DNA from: Desulfococcus sp041737845
GTDB taxonomy: Bacteria; Desulfobacterota; Desulfobacteria; Desulfobacterales; Desulfococcaceae
Assembly (NCBI RefSeq): GCF_041737845.1
Contig: NZ_JBGSQX010000168.1
Coordinates: forward strand, 1 to 23,698
Direction of reading: 5' to 3'
DNA length: 23,698 bases
The notes under the pieces were generated by a model, which was given only the letters and a program-made list of their open reading frames with translations, ran no database searches and had not been told where the DNA came from. Shown here piece after piece: positions 1 through 7,122 of this stretch. The position numbers and the translations under genes are program-made. Within the stretch, counting starts at the first letter, position 1, and each line of letters begins with the position of its first letter.

Positions 1-150
1 GGGCTCGGGCGTCGCCGCGCCGGCGGTGCCGAAGCCGACGAGGGCATCCGAGGCGGCCGCAGCCACCGCGCCGCTGCCCATGGTTTTGAGAAAACCGCGG
101 CGGGTGAGCCCCCGTCGCGTTTCACCCCTGGGGGTACGATCATCTCCCAT
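1..150 (-). CDS. Tat-signal protein, N-terminal fragment cut by window edge
   Basis: Fifty codons are open from an ATG at 148-150 to the window edge on the minus strand. The start is preceded by GGTGGAGG six bases upstream. The N-terminus contains LTRRGFLKTMGSG followed by an alanine-rich hydrophobic stretch, which is a clear twin-arginine signal, so the mature protein should be exported folded and often carries a cofactor. The mature domain lies outside the window, so the enzyme cannot be named. It is downstream of the metallo-hydrolase gene on the same strand with a 72-base gap and could be co-transcribed with it. Confidence 0.75.
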   Translation of the reverse strand, partial: MGDDRTPRGETRRGLTRRGFLKTMGSGAVAAAASDALVGFGTAGAATPEP

Positions 151-222
151 GAAATACCTCCACCGCAGGTCTGCGGGTTTCGAAATGGGGGGATAAGGTT
201 TGGCGGGCGTTTGCTCGCGCCG

Positions 223-849
223 TCACCGGCCCGGGACAACAACCTCGCAGACTCCCGCCAGGGCGGCCTGGAATTTCGCGGCGTCGTCGCGGGTGCCCAC
301 GATGGCGTCATAGTGCATGGGGATGGCCACCTTGGGACGGATCTTTTTGGCGGCCTCGATGGCTTCCGCGGCCGTCATGACGTAGGTGCCGGAGACGGGC
401 AGGAGGGCGATATCCACGGAGAAATCCGCCATCTCCGGGATGAGGTCGGTATCCCCGGCGTGGTAGATCCGGATGCCGTCGACGGTGAGGATGAATCCCA
501 GCCAGTTGTTCTTTTGGGGGTGAAAATCCTTGTTGGTGTTGTAGGCCGGGACGGCCTCGATCTCGATGCCCATGACGGTGAGGCGGTCGCCGGGTTGGAC
601 GACCCGGACATCGCCCGCGAGTTTTTGTGCGGACTCGGCCTCGGTTACGAAAACCGTCGACGGCTTTTTGATTTTTTCGATATCTTCGACCGAGCAGTGG
701 TCGAAATGGGGGTGAGTGATCAGGATGAGGTCTGCGGGCTCGCAGGCCTCGATCTGGTAAGGATCGATGATGATTCTGATGCCGCCTGCGGTGATGGCGA
801 AACCATCGTGCCCCAGCCATTTAATGCTGCTCAAAACGTCGGATAACAT
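223..849 (-). CDS. MBL-fold metal-dependent hydrolase (UPF0173-like)
   Basis: This 208-residue protein is a small metallo-beta-lactamase-fold hydrolase. The metal-binding HPHFDH motif is at residues 46-51, HAGDTD at 130-135 supplies the next ligands and PMHYD near 178-181 the last His. This spacing and the short length match the UPF0173/YtkL type of stand-alone hydrolase, whose natural substrates are mostly unknown. The start was set at the ATG at 849 because AAGGAGA lies six bases before it; an in-frame ATG at 855 sits almost on top of that site and would add two residues. The gene follows the hypothetical gene 901-1407 by about 50 bases on the same strand, so the two are probably one transcript. 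Confidence 0.88.
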   Translation of the reverse strand: MLSDVLSSIKWLGHDGFAITAGGIRIIIDPYQIEACEPADLILITHPHFDHCSVEDIEKIKKPSTVFVTEAESAQKLAGDVRVVQPGDRLTVMGIEIEAVPAYNTNKDFHPQKNNWLGFILTVDGIRIYHAGDTDLIPEMADFSVDIALLPVSGTYVMTAAEAIEAAKKIRPKVAIPMHYDAIVGTRDDAAKFQAALAGVCEVVVPGR

Positions 850-900
850 GCTCATTCTCCTTTGCAGGGTTCGTCGCGGTCGGTTTGCGTTGAAGGGATA

Positions 901-1407
901 TCAGCGGTCGGATCTGGCGGGCGGCGCTGTGCCCGGGCCCTCGAACCAGAACCCTTTCTTGAAATCGAACCATTCCAGGACATCTTTTTCTTCAAAAGCC
1001 GCCTTCCGCCATCTCAGGAGTCGTCCGGCGGCGTCGATCTCATAGCGCTCATTTGAATTTTCCGGCGTGTAAACCGGCCCCCGGCCGTTTTGACCGTTTG
1101 CGAGGCACACCGCTTTCATTTGTTCCGCCCGCTCGATCTCGCAAAACGGGCAGAGGTTTTTTTCGATGGCGGCAAGGAGGTTTTTGCCGTCCAGAAGGGG
1201 AGGGAAAAAGGCCTTGCATCTTTCGACCTGGTCCGTTCCGCCTTTCTTCATGAAGGCGATCGTGGCCATGCAGCCGGTGACGTGGCCGTCTTCGGTATGC
1301 GCCGTCTTGATGTGCGCCAGCAGCTCCCCCGTGGTTTTCAGGTGCCGGTCGCCTGTCCAGCCGCCGTCGCCCCTCTCGAATATCACCTCTCTGGATATTC
1401 TGCGCAT
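901..1407 (-). CDS. Hypothetical protein with CPFC motif
   Basis: I do not recognise this 168-residue protein. AAAGGAG lies about six bases before the ATG at 1407, so the start looks sound. Visible features are five cysteines, including a CPFCEIE stretch in the middle that could bind a metal or form a disulfide, and an aromatic, lysine-rich C-terminal third (WFDFKKGFWFEGP). There is no signal peptide or membrane segment, so it should be cytosolic. It appears to be the first gene of a minus-strand unit with the metallo-hydrolase at 223-849. No function can be assigned. Confidence 0.75.
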   Translation of the reverse strand: MRRISREVIFERGDGGWTGDRHLKTTGELLAHIKTAHTEDGHVTGCMATIAFMKKGGTDQVERCKAFFPPLLDGKNLLAAIEKNLCPFCEIERAEQMKAVCLANGQNGRGPVYTPENSNERYEIDAAGRLLRWRKAAFEEKDVLEWFDFKKGFWFEGPGTAPPARSDR

Positions 1408-1515
1408 GATGCTCTCCTTTTTTCCCGGATGATAGATAGAACGGATGGAAATTTCAAGAATATTCAGAAGGTCTTCAACAGGAACGGGGGCTGCGCGGAC
1501 CGGAAGGGAACATAA

Positions 1516-1550
1516 AGACCGCCCTCGGTTGTCCGGGACGGTCTGTTTTT
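1516..1550 (-). terminator. Hairpin terminator after the 56-aa gene
   Basis: AGACCG at 1516-1521 pairs with CGGTCT at 1539-1544 and the stem extends through CCC/GGG with a bulged A. It lies about 39 bases beyond the stop of the minus-strand small gene. The T run 1546-1550 is on the plus-strand side and the minus side has only TTTATGTT, so the hairpin may act in both directions; as a minus-strand terminator it is moderate. Confidence 0.5.
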
Positions 1551-1582
1551 AACGGATGTTCAGGAATACATCAAGCCAAAGC

Positions 1583-1753
1583 TTATGGCAGATCGGTGTT
1601 CTCTATGACCTCACAACTCTTTTCGGGGCAGAAGATCGTGGTCCACAGGTCTTCATGGGCCGAATCCGTGCTTTCATCCTGTGCATGGCGACTGTCGTCT
1701 TCTGCACCAGGCCCCTTTTGGCGCAAGGATTCTTTGGATTTCTGGTCACTCAT
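1583..1753 (-). CDS. Small acidic protein (56 aa), novel
   Basis: A 56-codon gene with unusually complete signals. The ATG at 1753 has AAGGAGGT six bases upstream, a TTGACT/TATATT promoter with a 17-base spacer lies at 1798-1826, and a hairpin follows the TAA at 1583-1585. The protein starts MSDQKSKESLRQKG, is charged and probably disordered in its first half, and ends with WTTIFCPEKSCEVIENTDLP, where two cysteines in CPEKSC could bind a metal or a thiol partner. There is no signal peptide or membrane helix. I recognise no family. Its promoter shares an 11-bp palindrome and TACCAAA boxes with the feoA promoter in this window, which hints at metal or iron control; that is inference. Confidence 0.72.
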   Translation of the reverse strand: MSDQKSKESLRQKGPGAEDDSRHAQDESTDSAHEDLWTTIFCPEKSCEVIENTDLP

Positions 1754-1777
1754 ACGCTACCTCCTTCTGTCGCCTTT

Positions 1778-1826
1778 TTGCCTGGCAACATACCAAAAAT
1801 ATAGTACCAAACCCTCAAGAAGTCAA
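1778..1826 (-). promoter_or_regulatory. Promoter and candidate operators of the 56-aa gene
   Basis: On the minus strand, TTGACT (1821-1826) and TATATT (1798-1803) are separated by 17 bases, a good sigma70-type promoter. TACCAAA (plus-strand spelling) occurs twice, at 1791-1797 and 1805-1811, on either side of the -10. The palindrome TTGCCTGGCAA at 1778-1788 lies just after the expected transcript start. The same 11-mer on the opposite strand, and one ATACCAAA, recur in the feoA promoter region (21649-21702). A protein bound here would block transcription. Confidence 0.6.
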
Positions 1827-1974
1827 AGAGACGTGCCTCAGGTAATCCTCGGAGGGGTGCTGCCCAGCCTGATTTTTCAGCGTGACAGGTCGATGGAGGC
1901 GGCTTTCGGGAAGCGCAGGAAATCGCTCCCGTCTCAGGTAGGGATGCCTGATCCCCTTTTGCAGACCATCTGAA
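1827..1974. other. Non-coding stretch with a stable hairpin
   Basis: I see no convincing gene here. CGGG at 1907-1910 and AGCG at 1912-1915 pair with CGCT at 1924-1927 and CCCG at 1928-1931 across one bulged A. A second short hairpin, GGGAT with ATCCC followed by CTTTT, is at about 1941-1957. I could not match the stretch to a riboswitch class I know; it may be a small transcript or only the spacer between divergent promoters. Confidence 0.3.
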
Positions 1975-2002
1975 TTGACATGGCACCTGATATGCTTATT
2001 TT
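1975..2002 (+). promoter_or_regulatory. Sigma70-like promoter for the 96-aa gene
   Basis: TTGACA at 1975-1980 and TATTTT at 1997-2002 are 16 bases apart. Transcription would start near 2009, giving a leader of about 78 bases before the ATG at 2087. Confidence 0.55.
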
Positions 2003-2086
2003 AGTCTATGAAACTGAAGTGTTAGAGTGATTTTTAAGAGCATGTTTCGTAAGGTCGGTAAAATGCATTTATAGGGAAGTGACGCA

Positions 2087-2377
2087 ATGAAAAACAACGC
2101 CATCAAATGCGATGATACGCTTATCGGCGCTTTGACACAGATCATATTGAACGATGCGCTCAACACCGTCCTGGGTGAATTCGAGCGCAATACGGAAACG
2201 AGCATCGGCAGGGTTGTCATCGAGTCGAAGGATGAGGGGCGCGACAACCGCGTGATTCGAATTGAGGTCAGAAGCACCGGGGACAAGTGCCTGGAGGGCC
2301 TGGCCCGTTACAAAAAAGCACTGTGCCAGGACAAACAATTCAAAAATGAGCCGTTTTGTCACGCTGTGGAATTTTGA
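2087..2377 (+). CDS. Hypothetical protein, 96 aa
   Basis: An unrecognised 96-residue cytosolic protein. The start at 2087 has only a weak site (AGGGAAG eight bases upstream) but a good promoter lies at 1975-2002. The sequence looks folded: an N-terminal helix-rich part (ALTQIILNDALNTVLGEF), then an alternating stretch with VVIESK and VIRIEVRSTG typical of beta strands, then a lysine-rich end with three scattered cysteines. It is followed after 62 bases by the cysteine-rich 59-aa gene and then a terminator, so the two form a likely two-gene unit. Function unknown. Confidence 0.65.
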   Translation: MKNNAIKCDDTLIGALTQIILNDALNTVLGEFERNTETSIGRVVIESKDEGRDNRVIRIEVRSTGDKCLEGLARYKKALCQDKQFKNEPFCHAVEF

Positions 2378-2439
2378 CTGAAAACCATGGCGGTAACGCC
2401 GTCAAACCCTTTTTGATGAAGCGGAAGGAGTGATGGGCC

Positions 2440-2619
2440 ATGAATGACGTCAGGGACGAACCTGCCGAAGGCGGCGGGGAAGAAGAAAACACCTCGATCT
2501 GTCCCCTTGTCGGCGAGGACGCCCGGGAGAATCCCGATCTTTGCTGCTGCTATGTTATCGACGCAGGGGGAGCGTATGCGAACCCCTGTCATGCTCCCTT
2601 TGAAAACCGCTGCTGCTGA
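2440..2619 (+). CDS. Cysteine-rich small protein, 59 aa
   Basis: The ATG at 2440 has AAGGAG nine bases upstream; the gene ends with TGA at 2617-2619 and a strong terminator follows at 2696-2732. The protein has an acidic, glycine-rich N-terminus (EPAEGGGEEEN) and seven cysteines in the last 40 residues, at positions 21, 35, 36, 37, 50, 58 and 59, with a CCC run and a CC just before the stop. The pattern suggests metal binding or a dense disulfide or thiolate cluster. No signal peptide is seen. I know no family with this spacing. It probably shares a transcript with the 96-aa gene upstream. Confidence 0.65.
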   Translation: MNDVRDEPAEGGGEEENTSICPLVGEDARENPDLCCCYVIDAGGAYANPCHAPFENRCC

Positions 2620-2695
2620 ACGCGGCGATCTCTTCCAAAGCAGTCGGGAGGCTATGATCACCGGCCCCGGGCGTCCTTTTGTTTTCGAAGGAACT

Positions 2696-2732
2696 CCCGC
2701 CCACCGATCCCTCGGGGCTGGCGGGCGTTTTT
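2696..2732 (+). terminator. Intrinsic terminator after the small-gene pair
   Basis: CCCGCC at 2696-2701 pairs with GGCGGG at 2720-2725 and is followed by CGTTTTT. A second pair, AAAAGCC (2733-2739) with GGCTTTT (2754-2760), abuts the stop of khpA and may end the opposing minus-strand transcript. Confidence 0.75.
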
Positions 2733-2759
2733 AAAAGCCCGGAGTTCTGGATAGGCTTT

Positions 2760-2990
2760 TCATCCAATGATCTCAAGGATATAGTGCTTGTTTAATTTAC
2801 CGGATGCGGCGCTCAGGATCGTCCTGAGGGCGTTGGCGGTCTGACCGTTTTTCCCGATAACCTTCCCGATGTCTTCTTTTGCGACTTTCAGTTCAAGGAT
2901 GGTCGTTTGCTTTCCGGCAATCTCCGCTACCGAGACCTGTTCAGGATCGTCCACCAGGGTCTTCGCGATACGCTCAATCAGTTCTTTCAT
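2760..2990 (-). CDS. khpA: KH-domain RNA-binding protein KhpA (YlqC family)
   Basis: A 76-residue single KH-domain protein of the KhpA/YlqC family, which binds RNA and in several bacteria partners with KhpB (Jag/EloR). The signature loop is complete: IGKVIGKNGQTANALRTIL, with GKNG at residues 46-49. Length is standard. The ATG at 2990 has GGAG eight bases upstream. In many bacteria khpA sits between rpsP and rimM; here it is outside that cluster, next to a GIY-YIG protein and convergent with small genes of unknown role. Confidence 0.92.
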   Translation of the reverse strand: MKELIERIAKTLVDDPEQVSVAEIAGKQTTILELKVAKEDIGKVIGKNGQTANALRTILSAASGKLNKHYILEIIG

Positions 2991-3181
2991 CGCTTCGTCT
3001 CCATCCGGGCCCTTCGCAGAATCGAGAAATGTGCCTGCGGAGCGGCCCTCTCATAGCATTTTGCAGGTTGAATTCCAGTCGAAAAGTCGGTTTATCGGCT
3101 CCGGTTTTCTTTTCGTCAGCCGACTTCCGCCGCGAAAGCACCGGCCCGCTGAAGCAGACCCGTTCCGGCCTGCCGCCGGTT

Positions 3182-3490
3182 TCACGAACCCCTTGCCACC
3201 ACCATTTCCTGCCAATGATCGATAGCCGATGGATCGGCAACCAGCGCTTCCTTTGTCTCTTTCGAGGCGCGCTTGATTTTCGCTTCGATCTTCAGGGCCG
3301 ACCCCCTGTCTCCGACGGCCCTCGACAGAACAACGGCCACGGGCGCTCGGCCGCGAAGGTATTTCGCTCCCCTCGCGCCGCCGTTCCGGTGCTCTCCGAG
3401 GCGTCTTTCAACATCCGTGGAGATGCCGGTGTAAAGGGATCCATCGGCGCATCGTATCATATAAATATGCCACACCCCAATGGGCATCAT
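3182..3490 (-). CDS. GIY-YIG nuclease superfamily protein (YhbQ/UPF0213-like)
   Basis: A 102-residue stand-alone GIY-YIG domain. The two halves of the motif appear as IYMI (residues 9-12) and YTGI (20-23); the catalytic Arg is in VERRLGEH (29/30) and the metal-binding Glu is Glu69 in ALKIEAKIKR. GDRGSAL before the helix is typical of the YhbQ type. These small proteins may act on damaged or structured DNA, but the cellular role is poorly known. The ATG pair at 3490/3487 lacks a clear ribosome site. A promoter is likely at 3616-3644. Confidence 0.88.
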   Translation of the reverse strand: MMPIGVWHIYMIRCADGSLYTGISTDVERRLGEHRNGGARGAKYLRGRAPVAVVLSRAVGDRGSALKIEAKIKRASKETKEALVADPSAIDHWQEMVVARGS

Positions 3491-3615
3491 GCGGGACCCG
3501 GGTCTTTCATACAGGCATCGAAGCTTCCACGGGCGATGCGGAAGACTCCGGACCGGTGCTTCCGGGGTCGGGTCACTGGCGTTTCCCTTTCAGGAGAAGT
3601 TATGGGTTTATGGAT

Positions 3616-3644
3616 ATATTATTCACTTTTTGAGATAAAATCAA
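3616..3644 (-). promoter_or_regulatory. Sigma70-like promoter for the GIY-YIG gene
   Basis: On the minus strand TTGATT (3639-3644) and TAATAT (3616-3621) are separated by 17 bases in an AT-rich patch. The predicted leader is about 118 bases. Confidence 0.45.
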
Positions 3645-3830
3645 TAACAAGCGTTTAAAAAAATCTGACCTCCGTGGAGGCCTCGGACACAGTCCCACCG
3701 GCACGAATTTCGGTTGTGATAATCCGGAAATCATTATAGTCTATCGAACCGATTACAGCAAGGCACACCTGTCGCAATACGATTTCACCCGAAGAATGTT
3801 CAATGCCGTGGCTGGGAAGGGGATGATGCC
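3645..3830 (+). other. Leader region upstream of aroF
   Basis: No gene is seen. A weak promoter candidate is TTGTGA (3714-3719) with TATAGT (3735-3740) at a short 15-base spacing. The palindrome CCTCCGTGGAGG near 3668-3679 is next to an A run. I looked for a short leader peptide rich in Phe or Trp and a terminator/antiterminator, which would suggest attenuation, and did not find a convincing one. Confidence 0.3.
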
Positions 3831-4670
3831 ATGAAAAATCTGAAACTTGCCTCAAAAGAAAATAAAGCGCGCACAGTGGTCAATGTTTCCGGTGTGGAGA
3901 TCGGCGGGGGATTCACCGTCATGGCGGGCCCCTGCAGCGTCGAAAGCGAGGCGCAGGTCATCGAAACCGCCCGCGCCGTCAAGGCCGCGGGAGCGGATAT
4001 GCTTCGCGGCGGCGCCTTCAAGCCCAGGACATCCCCCTACGCGTTTCAGGGGCTGGGCTTGAACGGCCTCAAGATACTCGAAAAAGCAAGGCAGGAGACC
4101 GGATTGCCCGTCGTCACCGAGGTGCTCGACCCCCGGGATGTCTCGTGGGTGGCCGAGTTTGCGGATGTCCTGCAGATCGGGACCCGCAACATGCAGAACT
4201 TTTCCCTGCTCAGGGAGGTGGGCCGGGCCGGACGCCCCGTGCTGCTGAAGCGGGGGATGTTCTCCACCCTGGAAGAGTGGCTCAACTGCGCCGAGTACAT
4301 CCTGAGCGAGGGAAACCCCGACGTGATCCTCTGCGAACGCGGCATCCGCACATTCGAGAGCTATACCCGAAACACCCTTGACCTGAGCGCCGTGCCGGCG
4401 ATTCACGAGCTGACGCACCTGCCCATCATCATCGACCCGACCCACAGCACCGGCCGGATCAGCCTGATCGGCCCCATGAGCCTGGCCAGCGTGGCCGCCG
4501 GCGCGGACGGCCTGCTCATCGAGGTGCACTGCAGGCCGCAGGAGGCCCTGTGCGATGCGGATCAGGCCCTGACGCCCGCAATGTTCGCGGACATCATGGG
4601 GCGCATCCGCCCGCTCAAGGCATTCATGGACCAACTGCCCGAACAAGACAATTTTTTGCCACAAGGATAG
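3831..4670 (+). CDS. aroF: 3-deoxy-7-phosphoheptulonate synthase (DAHP synthase, KDO8P-like)
   Basis: This 279-residue enzyme condenses phosphoenolpyruvate and erythrose 4-phosphate, the entry step of aromatic amino-acid synthesis. It belongs to the short type I-beta, KDO8P-synthase-like class: MAGPCS at residues 31-36 with Cys35 as the metal ligand, FKPRTSPYAFQG, LLKRGM for PEP/phosphate contact and DPTHSTGR. It lacks an N-terminal ACT-like or a C-terminal mutase domain, so feedback control is not evident in this protein. The start at 3831 follows GGAAGGGG; nearer ATGs are out of frame. The stop is 9 bases before pheA, so the pair is co-transcribed and supplies phenylalanine. Confidence 0.95.
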   Translation: MKNLKLASKENKARTVVNVSGVEIGGGFTVMAGPCSVESEAQVIETARAVKAAGADMLRGGAFKPRTSPYAFQGLGLNGLKILEKARQETGLPVVTEVLDPRDVSWVAEFADVLQIGTRNMQNFSLLREVGRAGRPVLLKRGMFSTLEEWLNCAEYILSEGNPDVILCERGIRTFESYTRNTLDLSAVPAIHELTHLPIIIDPTHSTGRISLIGPMSLASVAAGADGLLIEVHCRPQEALCDADQALTPAMFADIMGRIRPLKAFMDQLPEQDNFLPQG

Positions 4671-4679
4671 GGTGAAACG

Positions 4680-5744
4680 ATGAAACTGGATGAAATTCTG
4701 AAAAAAATCGATAAAATCGACCGCGAGCTGCTGGTGCTGCTTCAGGAAAGGATGGGGCTGTCGCTCCGGTCCAAAAAATTCTCGGCCGCGGAGACGGATG
4801 TCCAGCGCGAGGCCAGCCTCCTGGAGCGGGTTGAACGGATGAACCTTGACCTGGTTGAGCGCTCCTTCACCCGCCAGCTCCTCAAGACCATTGTCCAGGA
4901 GAGCCGGCGGCTTCAGGGGGAAGACCGCCCCCTCGTCGCCTTTCAGGGGGAGCACGGCGCCTATGGCGAGGTCGCTTCCCGGCGGCTGGTGCCCGGCGGG
5001 GCGTATATCCCCTGCATGGAGTTCGTGGACGTGTTCCGGGGCGTCGAGGAGGGGTATCTGGACCTCGGCGTGGTGCCGGTGGAAAACTCGCTGGAAGGCG
5101 CCGTCACCCAGGTCAACGACCTGCTGACCACCACGGATCTCAAGGTGATCGGAGAGGCGAAGGTGAAGGTGAACCACTGCCTTCTGGCCACGGCGGATAC
5201 GGATTATCGAGAGATCCGCCTGGTCTGCTCCCATCCCCAGGCCCTTGCCCAGTGCCGGGGATTTTTGATGCGCAACAAACTGGAGCCCCGCCCCTTTTAC
5301 GATACCGCCGGGGCGGCCAAGATGCTGGCCCGGGAGAACCCCAAGGCTACGGCCGCCATCGCCAGCGCCCTTTGCGCAGAGCTTTACGACCTTGAAATCA
5401 TCAAGCAGGGAATCGAGGACGGCCCCTCCAACACCACCCGTTTCCTCCTGCTTTCGCGGGAGCCTTACAATGGCGCAGGCAACAAGACCTCGATCCTGTT
5501 CGCGACCCCTCACGAAGCCGGAAGGCTTTACGAAGTCCTCAAGCTTTTCGCGGCTGCGGAGATCAACCTGACCCGGATCGCCTCCATGCCGCTTCGGTCA
5601 GATCCAGAGAATTACTGCTTCTTCCTCGACTTCGAGGGGTCTGATAAGGATGAAAAGGCGGCTATGGTACTGGAGCAGATGGCGACCCTCACCATCTCCA
5701 TGAAGTTTCTCGGGTCATACCCGGCCGACACCCTGAAGGCATAG
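4680..5744 (+). CDS. pheA: Bifunctional chorismate mutase / prephenate dehydratase (P-protein)
   Basis: This 354-residue P-protein turns chorismate into prephenate and then phenylpyruvate. Domains in order: AroQ-type chorismate mutase (about 1-85, starting LDEILKKIDKIDRELL), prephenate dehydratase (about 88-270, with VAFQGEHGAYGE, VPVENSLEGAV and the catalytic Thr-Arg-Phe in NTTRFLLLSRE) and a C-terminal ACT domain (about 278-354, NKTSILFATPHEAG). The ACT motif usually written ESRP reads IASMPLRS here, so phenylalanine binding may differ from the E. coli enzyme. It overlaps nothing, starts 9 bases after aroF and ends the unit. Confidence 0.95.
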   Translation: MKLDEILKKIDKIDRELLVLLQERMGLSLRSKKFSAAETDVQREASLLERVERMNLDLVERSFTRQLLKTIVQESRRLQGEDRPLVAFQGEHGAYGEVASRRLVPGGAYIPCMEFVDVFRGVEEGYLDLGVVPVENSLEGAVTQVNDLLTTTDLKVIGEAKVKVNHCLLATADTDYREIRLVCSHPQALAQCRGFLMRNKLEPRPFYDTAGAAKMLARENPKATAAIASALCAELYDLEIIKQGIEDGPSNTTRFLLLSREPYNGAGNKTSILFATPHEAGRLYEVLKLFAAAEINLTRIASMPLRSDPENYCFFLDFEGSDKDEKAAMVLEQMATLTISMKFLGSYPADTLKA

Positions 5745-6056
5745 CGATCCGACGATATTGCGGAGGCGGCGACCGCCGCCCCCGCCCCTCCAGTCCGTTC
5801 CCGGAAAGTCCCTTTTCCCCGATGAAGCGCGTGAGGGCGCTCCATGTTTCTCCATGCCTTGTTAAATTACTTATAAGAAAAAACATGAATAATAATGTAA
5901 CAAAATAATGAAAAACTTTATTGACAGGAGTGGTTTGATAATTAATTTTGAAATCAAAAAGAGATGCCATGTTGAAGCCCGAACGGCATGGGTGCTGTTC
6001 ACCATGCCAGGGCAAAAGGACGTCAACGCGAAACTGCAGCAAAGGAGGAACGCACT
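5745..6056 (+). promoter_or_regulatory. Intergenic region with hsp20 promoter
   Basis: After pheA there is a small GC hairpin (GGCGG 5765-5769 with CCGCC 5773-5777) without a T tract. An AT-rich stretch follows, 5860-5960. The best promoter is TTGACA at 5921-5926 with TAATTT at 5943-5948, 16 bases apart. I found no CIRCE repeat and no convincing sigma32 box, so heat control is not visible in the sequence. No gene is seen here. Confidence 0.45.
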
Positions 6057-6518
6057 ATGACCGCAAGAAGATTATTTGATTTCCCCGGCTTGGGTTGGCG
6101 GAATCCGTTTGCGGAACTGAAGCGCATGCAGCGGGAGATGGACCGCCTCATCGGAGACCCCGTCTTCAAAACCGGATGGCCGGGGCTTCAGGCGGGCGTC
6201 TTCCCGTCCGTGAACGTGACGGAGGACAAGGACCATTACTTCATCCGCGCCGAGCTTCCCGGGATGGACGCCGAGGATCTCGACATTCAGGCCGCCGGCA
6301 GCAGCGTGACCCTATCCGGTGAGCGCAGGATTCCCGCCGAGGGAGAGAATGTCCGGTATCACCGGCGCGAGCGGGAGGCAGGCAGGTTTTCCAGAATCAT
6401 CAACCTCCCGGAGGGAGCGGACATGAACCAGGTCAAAGCCGGTCTGGCCAACGGTGTTCTTACGCTCACCATTGGCAAATCAGAGATTTCGAAACCCAGA
6501 CAGATTACCATCAAATAG
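6057..6518 (+). CDS. Hsp20/alpha-crystallin small heat-shock protein
   Basis: A 153-residue holdase chaperone that binds unfolding proteins in the cytoplasm. The N-terminal arm contains PGLGWRNPFAELKRMQREMDRL; the alpha-crystallin domain spans about 45-140, with FIRAELPGMDAEDLDIQ and a final LANGVLTLTIGK. The C-terminal I-X-I motif is present as ITI in RQITIK. The ATG at 6057 was chosen because AAAGGAGG lies eight bases before it; an upstream in-frame ATG at 5988 would add 23 unlikely residues. It is followed 15 bases later by a second Hsp20 gene. Confidence 0.94.
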   Translation: MTARRLFDFPGLGWRNPFAELKRMQREMDRLIGDPVFKTGWPGLQAGVFPSVNVTEDKDHYFIRAELPGMDAEDLDIQAAGSSVTLSGERRIPAEGENVRYHRREREAGRFSRIINLPEGADMNQVKAGLANGVLTLTIGKSEISKPRQITIK

Positions 6519-6533
6519 GCTAAGGAGGGTGCC

Positions 6534-6935
6534 ATGAGCGAAACCAGAGAACTCCAGATGAGGGAAAAACAGGAAGTTGCCGCGCCGGCGGAGCAGACTC
6601 GGCCCGGTCTGGTATTCAGCCCGCTGGTGGATATCTTTGAGACGGACAGAGAGATCGTCCTTCTGGCCGATGTGCCGGGGGTTACGGCAGACAAACTGGA
6701 CGTGGACCTGCGGGAAAATGTCCTGACCCTGTCTGCCGAGGCCGTCTCCGGCAGGGGAAGCGACGAACAGGATATCCTCAGTGAATTTGCCGTCGGAAAA
6801 TTCTACCGGCAGTTCACCCTTTCCGAGGTCATCGATCAGGGCAAGATCGAGGCCAAGCTTAACGGCGGCGTTCTTCGGCTGGTCCTGCCGAAGGTCGAAA
6901 AGGCGGCGCCCCGGAAGATCCAGATCACCAACTGA
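6534..6935 (+). CDS. Second Hsp20/alpha-crystallin protein
   Basis: A 133-residue Hsp20 with a different, shorter N-terminal arm (MSETRELQMREKQEV). The alpha-crystallin domain runs from about residue 28 (SPLVDIFETDREIVLLADVPGV) to the closing LNGGVLRLVLPK, and the C-terminal I-X-I is IQI in KIQITN. AAGGAGG precedes the ATG. The divergent arms suggest the two proteins could form mixed oligomers, as paired small heat-shock proteins do in other bacteria; that is inference. A long hairpin follows the stop. Confidence 0.94.
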   Translation: MSETRELQMREKQEVAAPAEQTRPGLVFSPLVDIFETDREIVLLADVPGVTADKLDVDLRENVLTLSAEAVSGRGSDEQDILSEFAVGKFYRQFTLSEVIDQGKIEAKLNGGVLRLVLPKVEKAAPRKIQITN

Positions 6936-6947
6936 GGCACTGCGGAA

Positions 6948-6981
6948 CAGAAGCCCGGCGATCCCCGTCGCCGGGCTTCTG
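6948..6981 (+). terminator. 14-bp perfect hairpin after the hsp20 pair
   Basis: Bases 6948-6961 pair without mismatch with 6968-6981 around a six-base loop. The stem is very stable but is followed by GCCGTTC rather than a T run, so it may protect the 3' end or act with a factor rather than be a classic intrinsic terminator. Confidence 0.6.
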
Positions 6982-7122
6982 CCGTTCAGGGCTTCCGAAA
7001 AATGATGGTATTTTCTGGATGCGGTTGATATGGAATATCAGGATAATGATCCAGGCTGCATACCTTGCCGGTTATTATCAGATTCTCCGGAGATTGACCG
7101 GGAAAGACGGGAGGAAAACAAA

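Noticed and set aside
1750..1986. A 78-codon minus ORF overlapping the promoter of the 56-aa gene
   Set aside because: It runs through the promoter, has no ribosome site and a random-looking product.
3852..5513. A 553-codon open frame antisense to aroF and pheA
   Set aside because: It mirrors two clear enzymes in high-GC DNA, has no recognisable domain and a low-complexity composition; a shadow frame.
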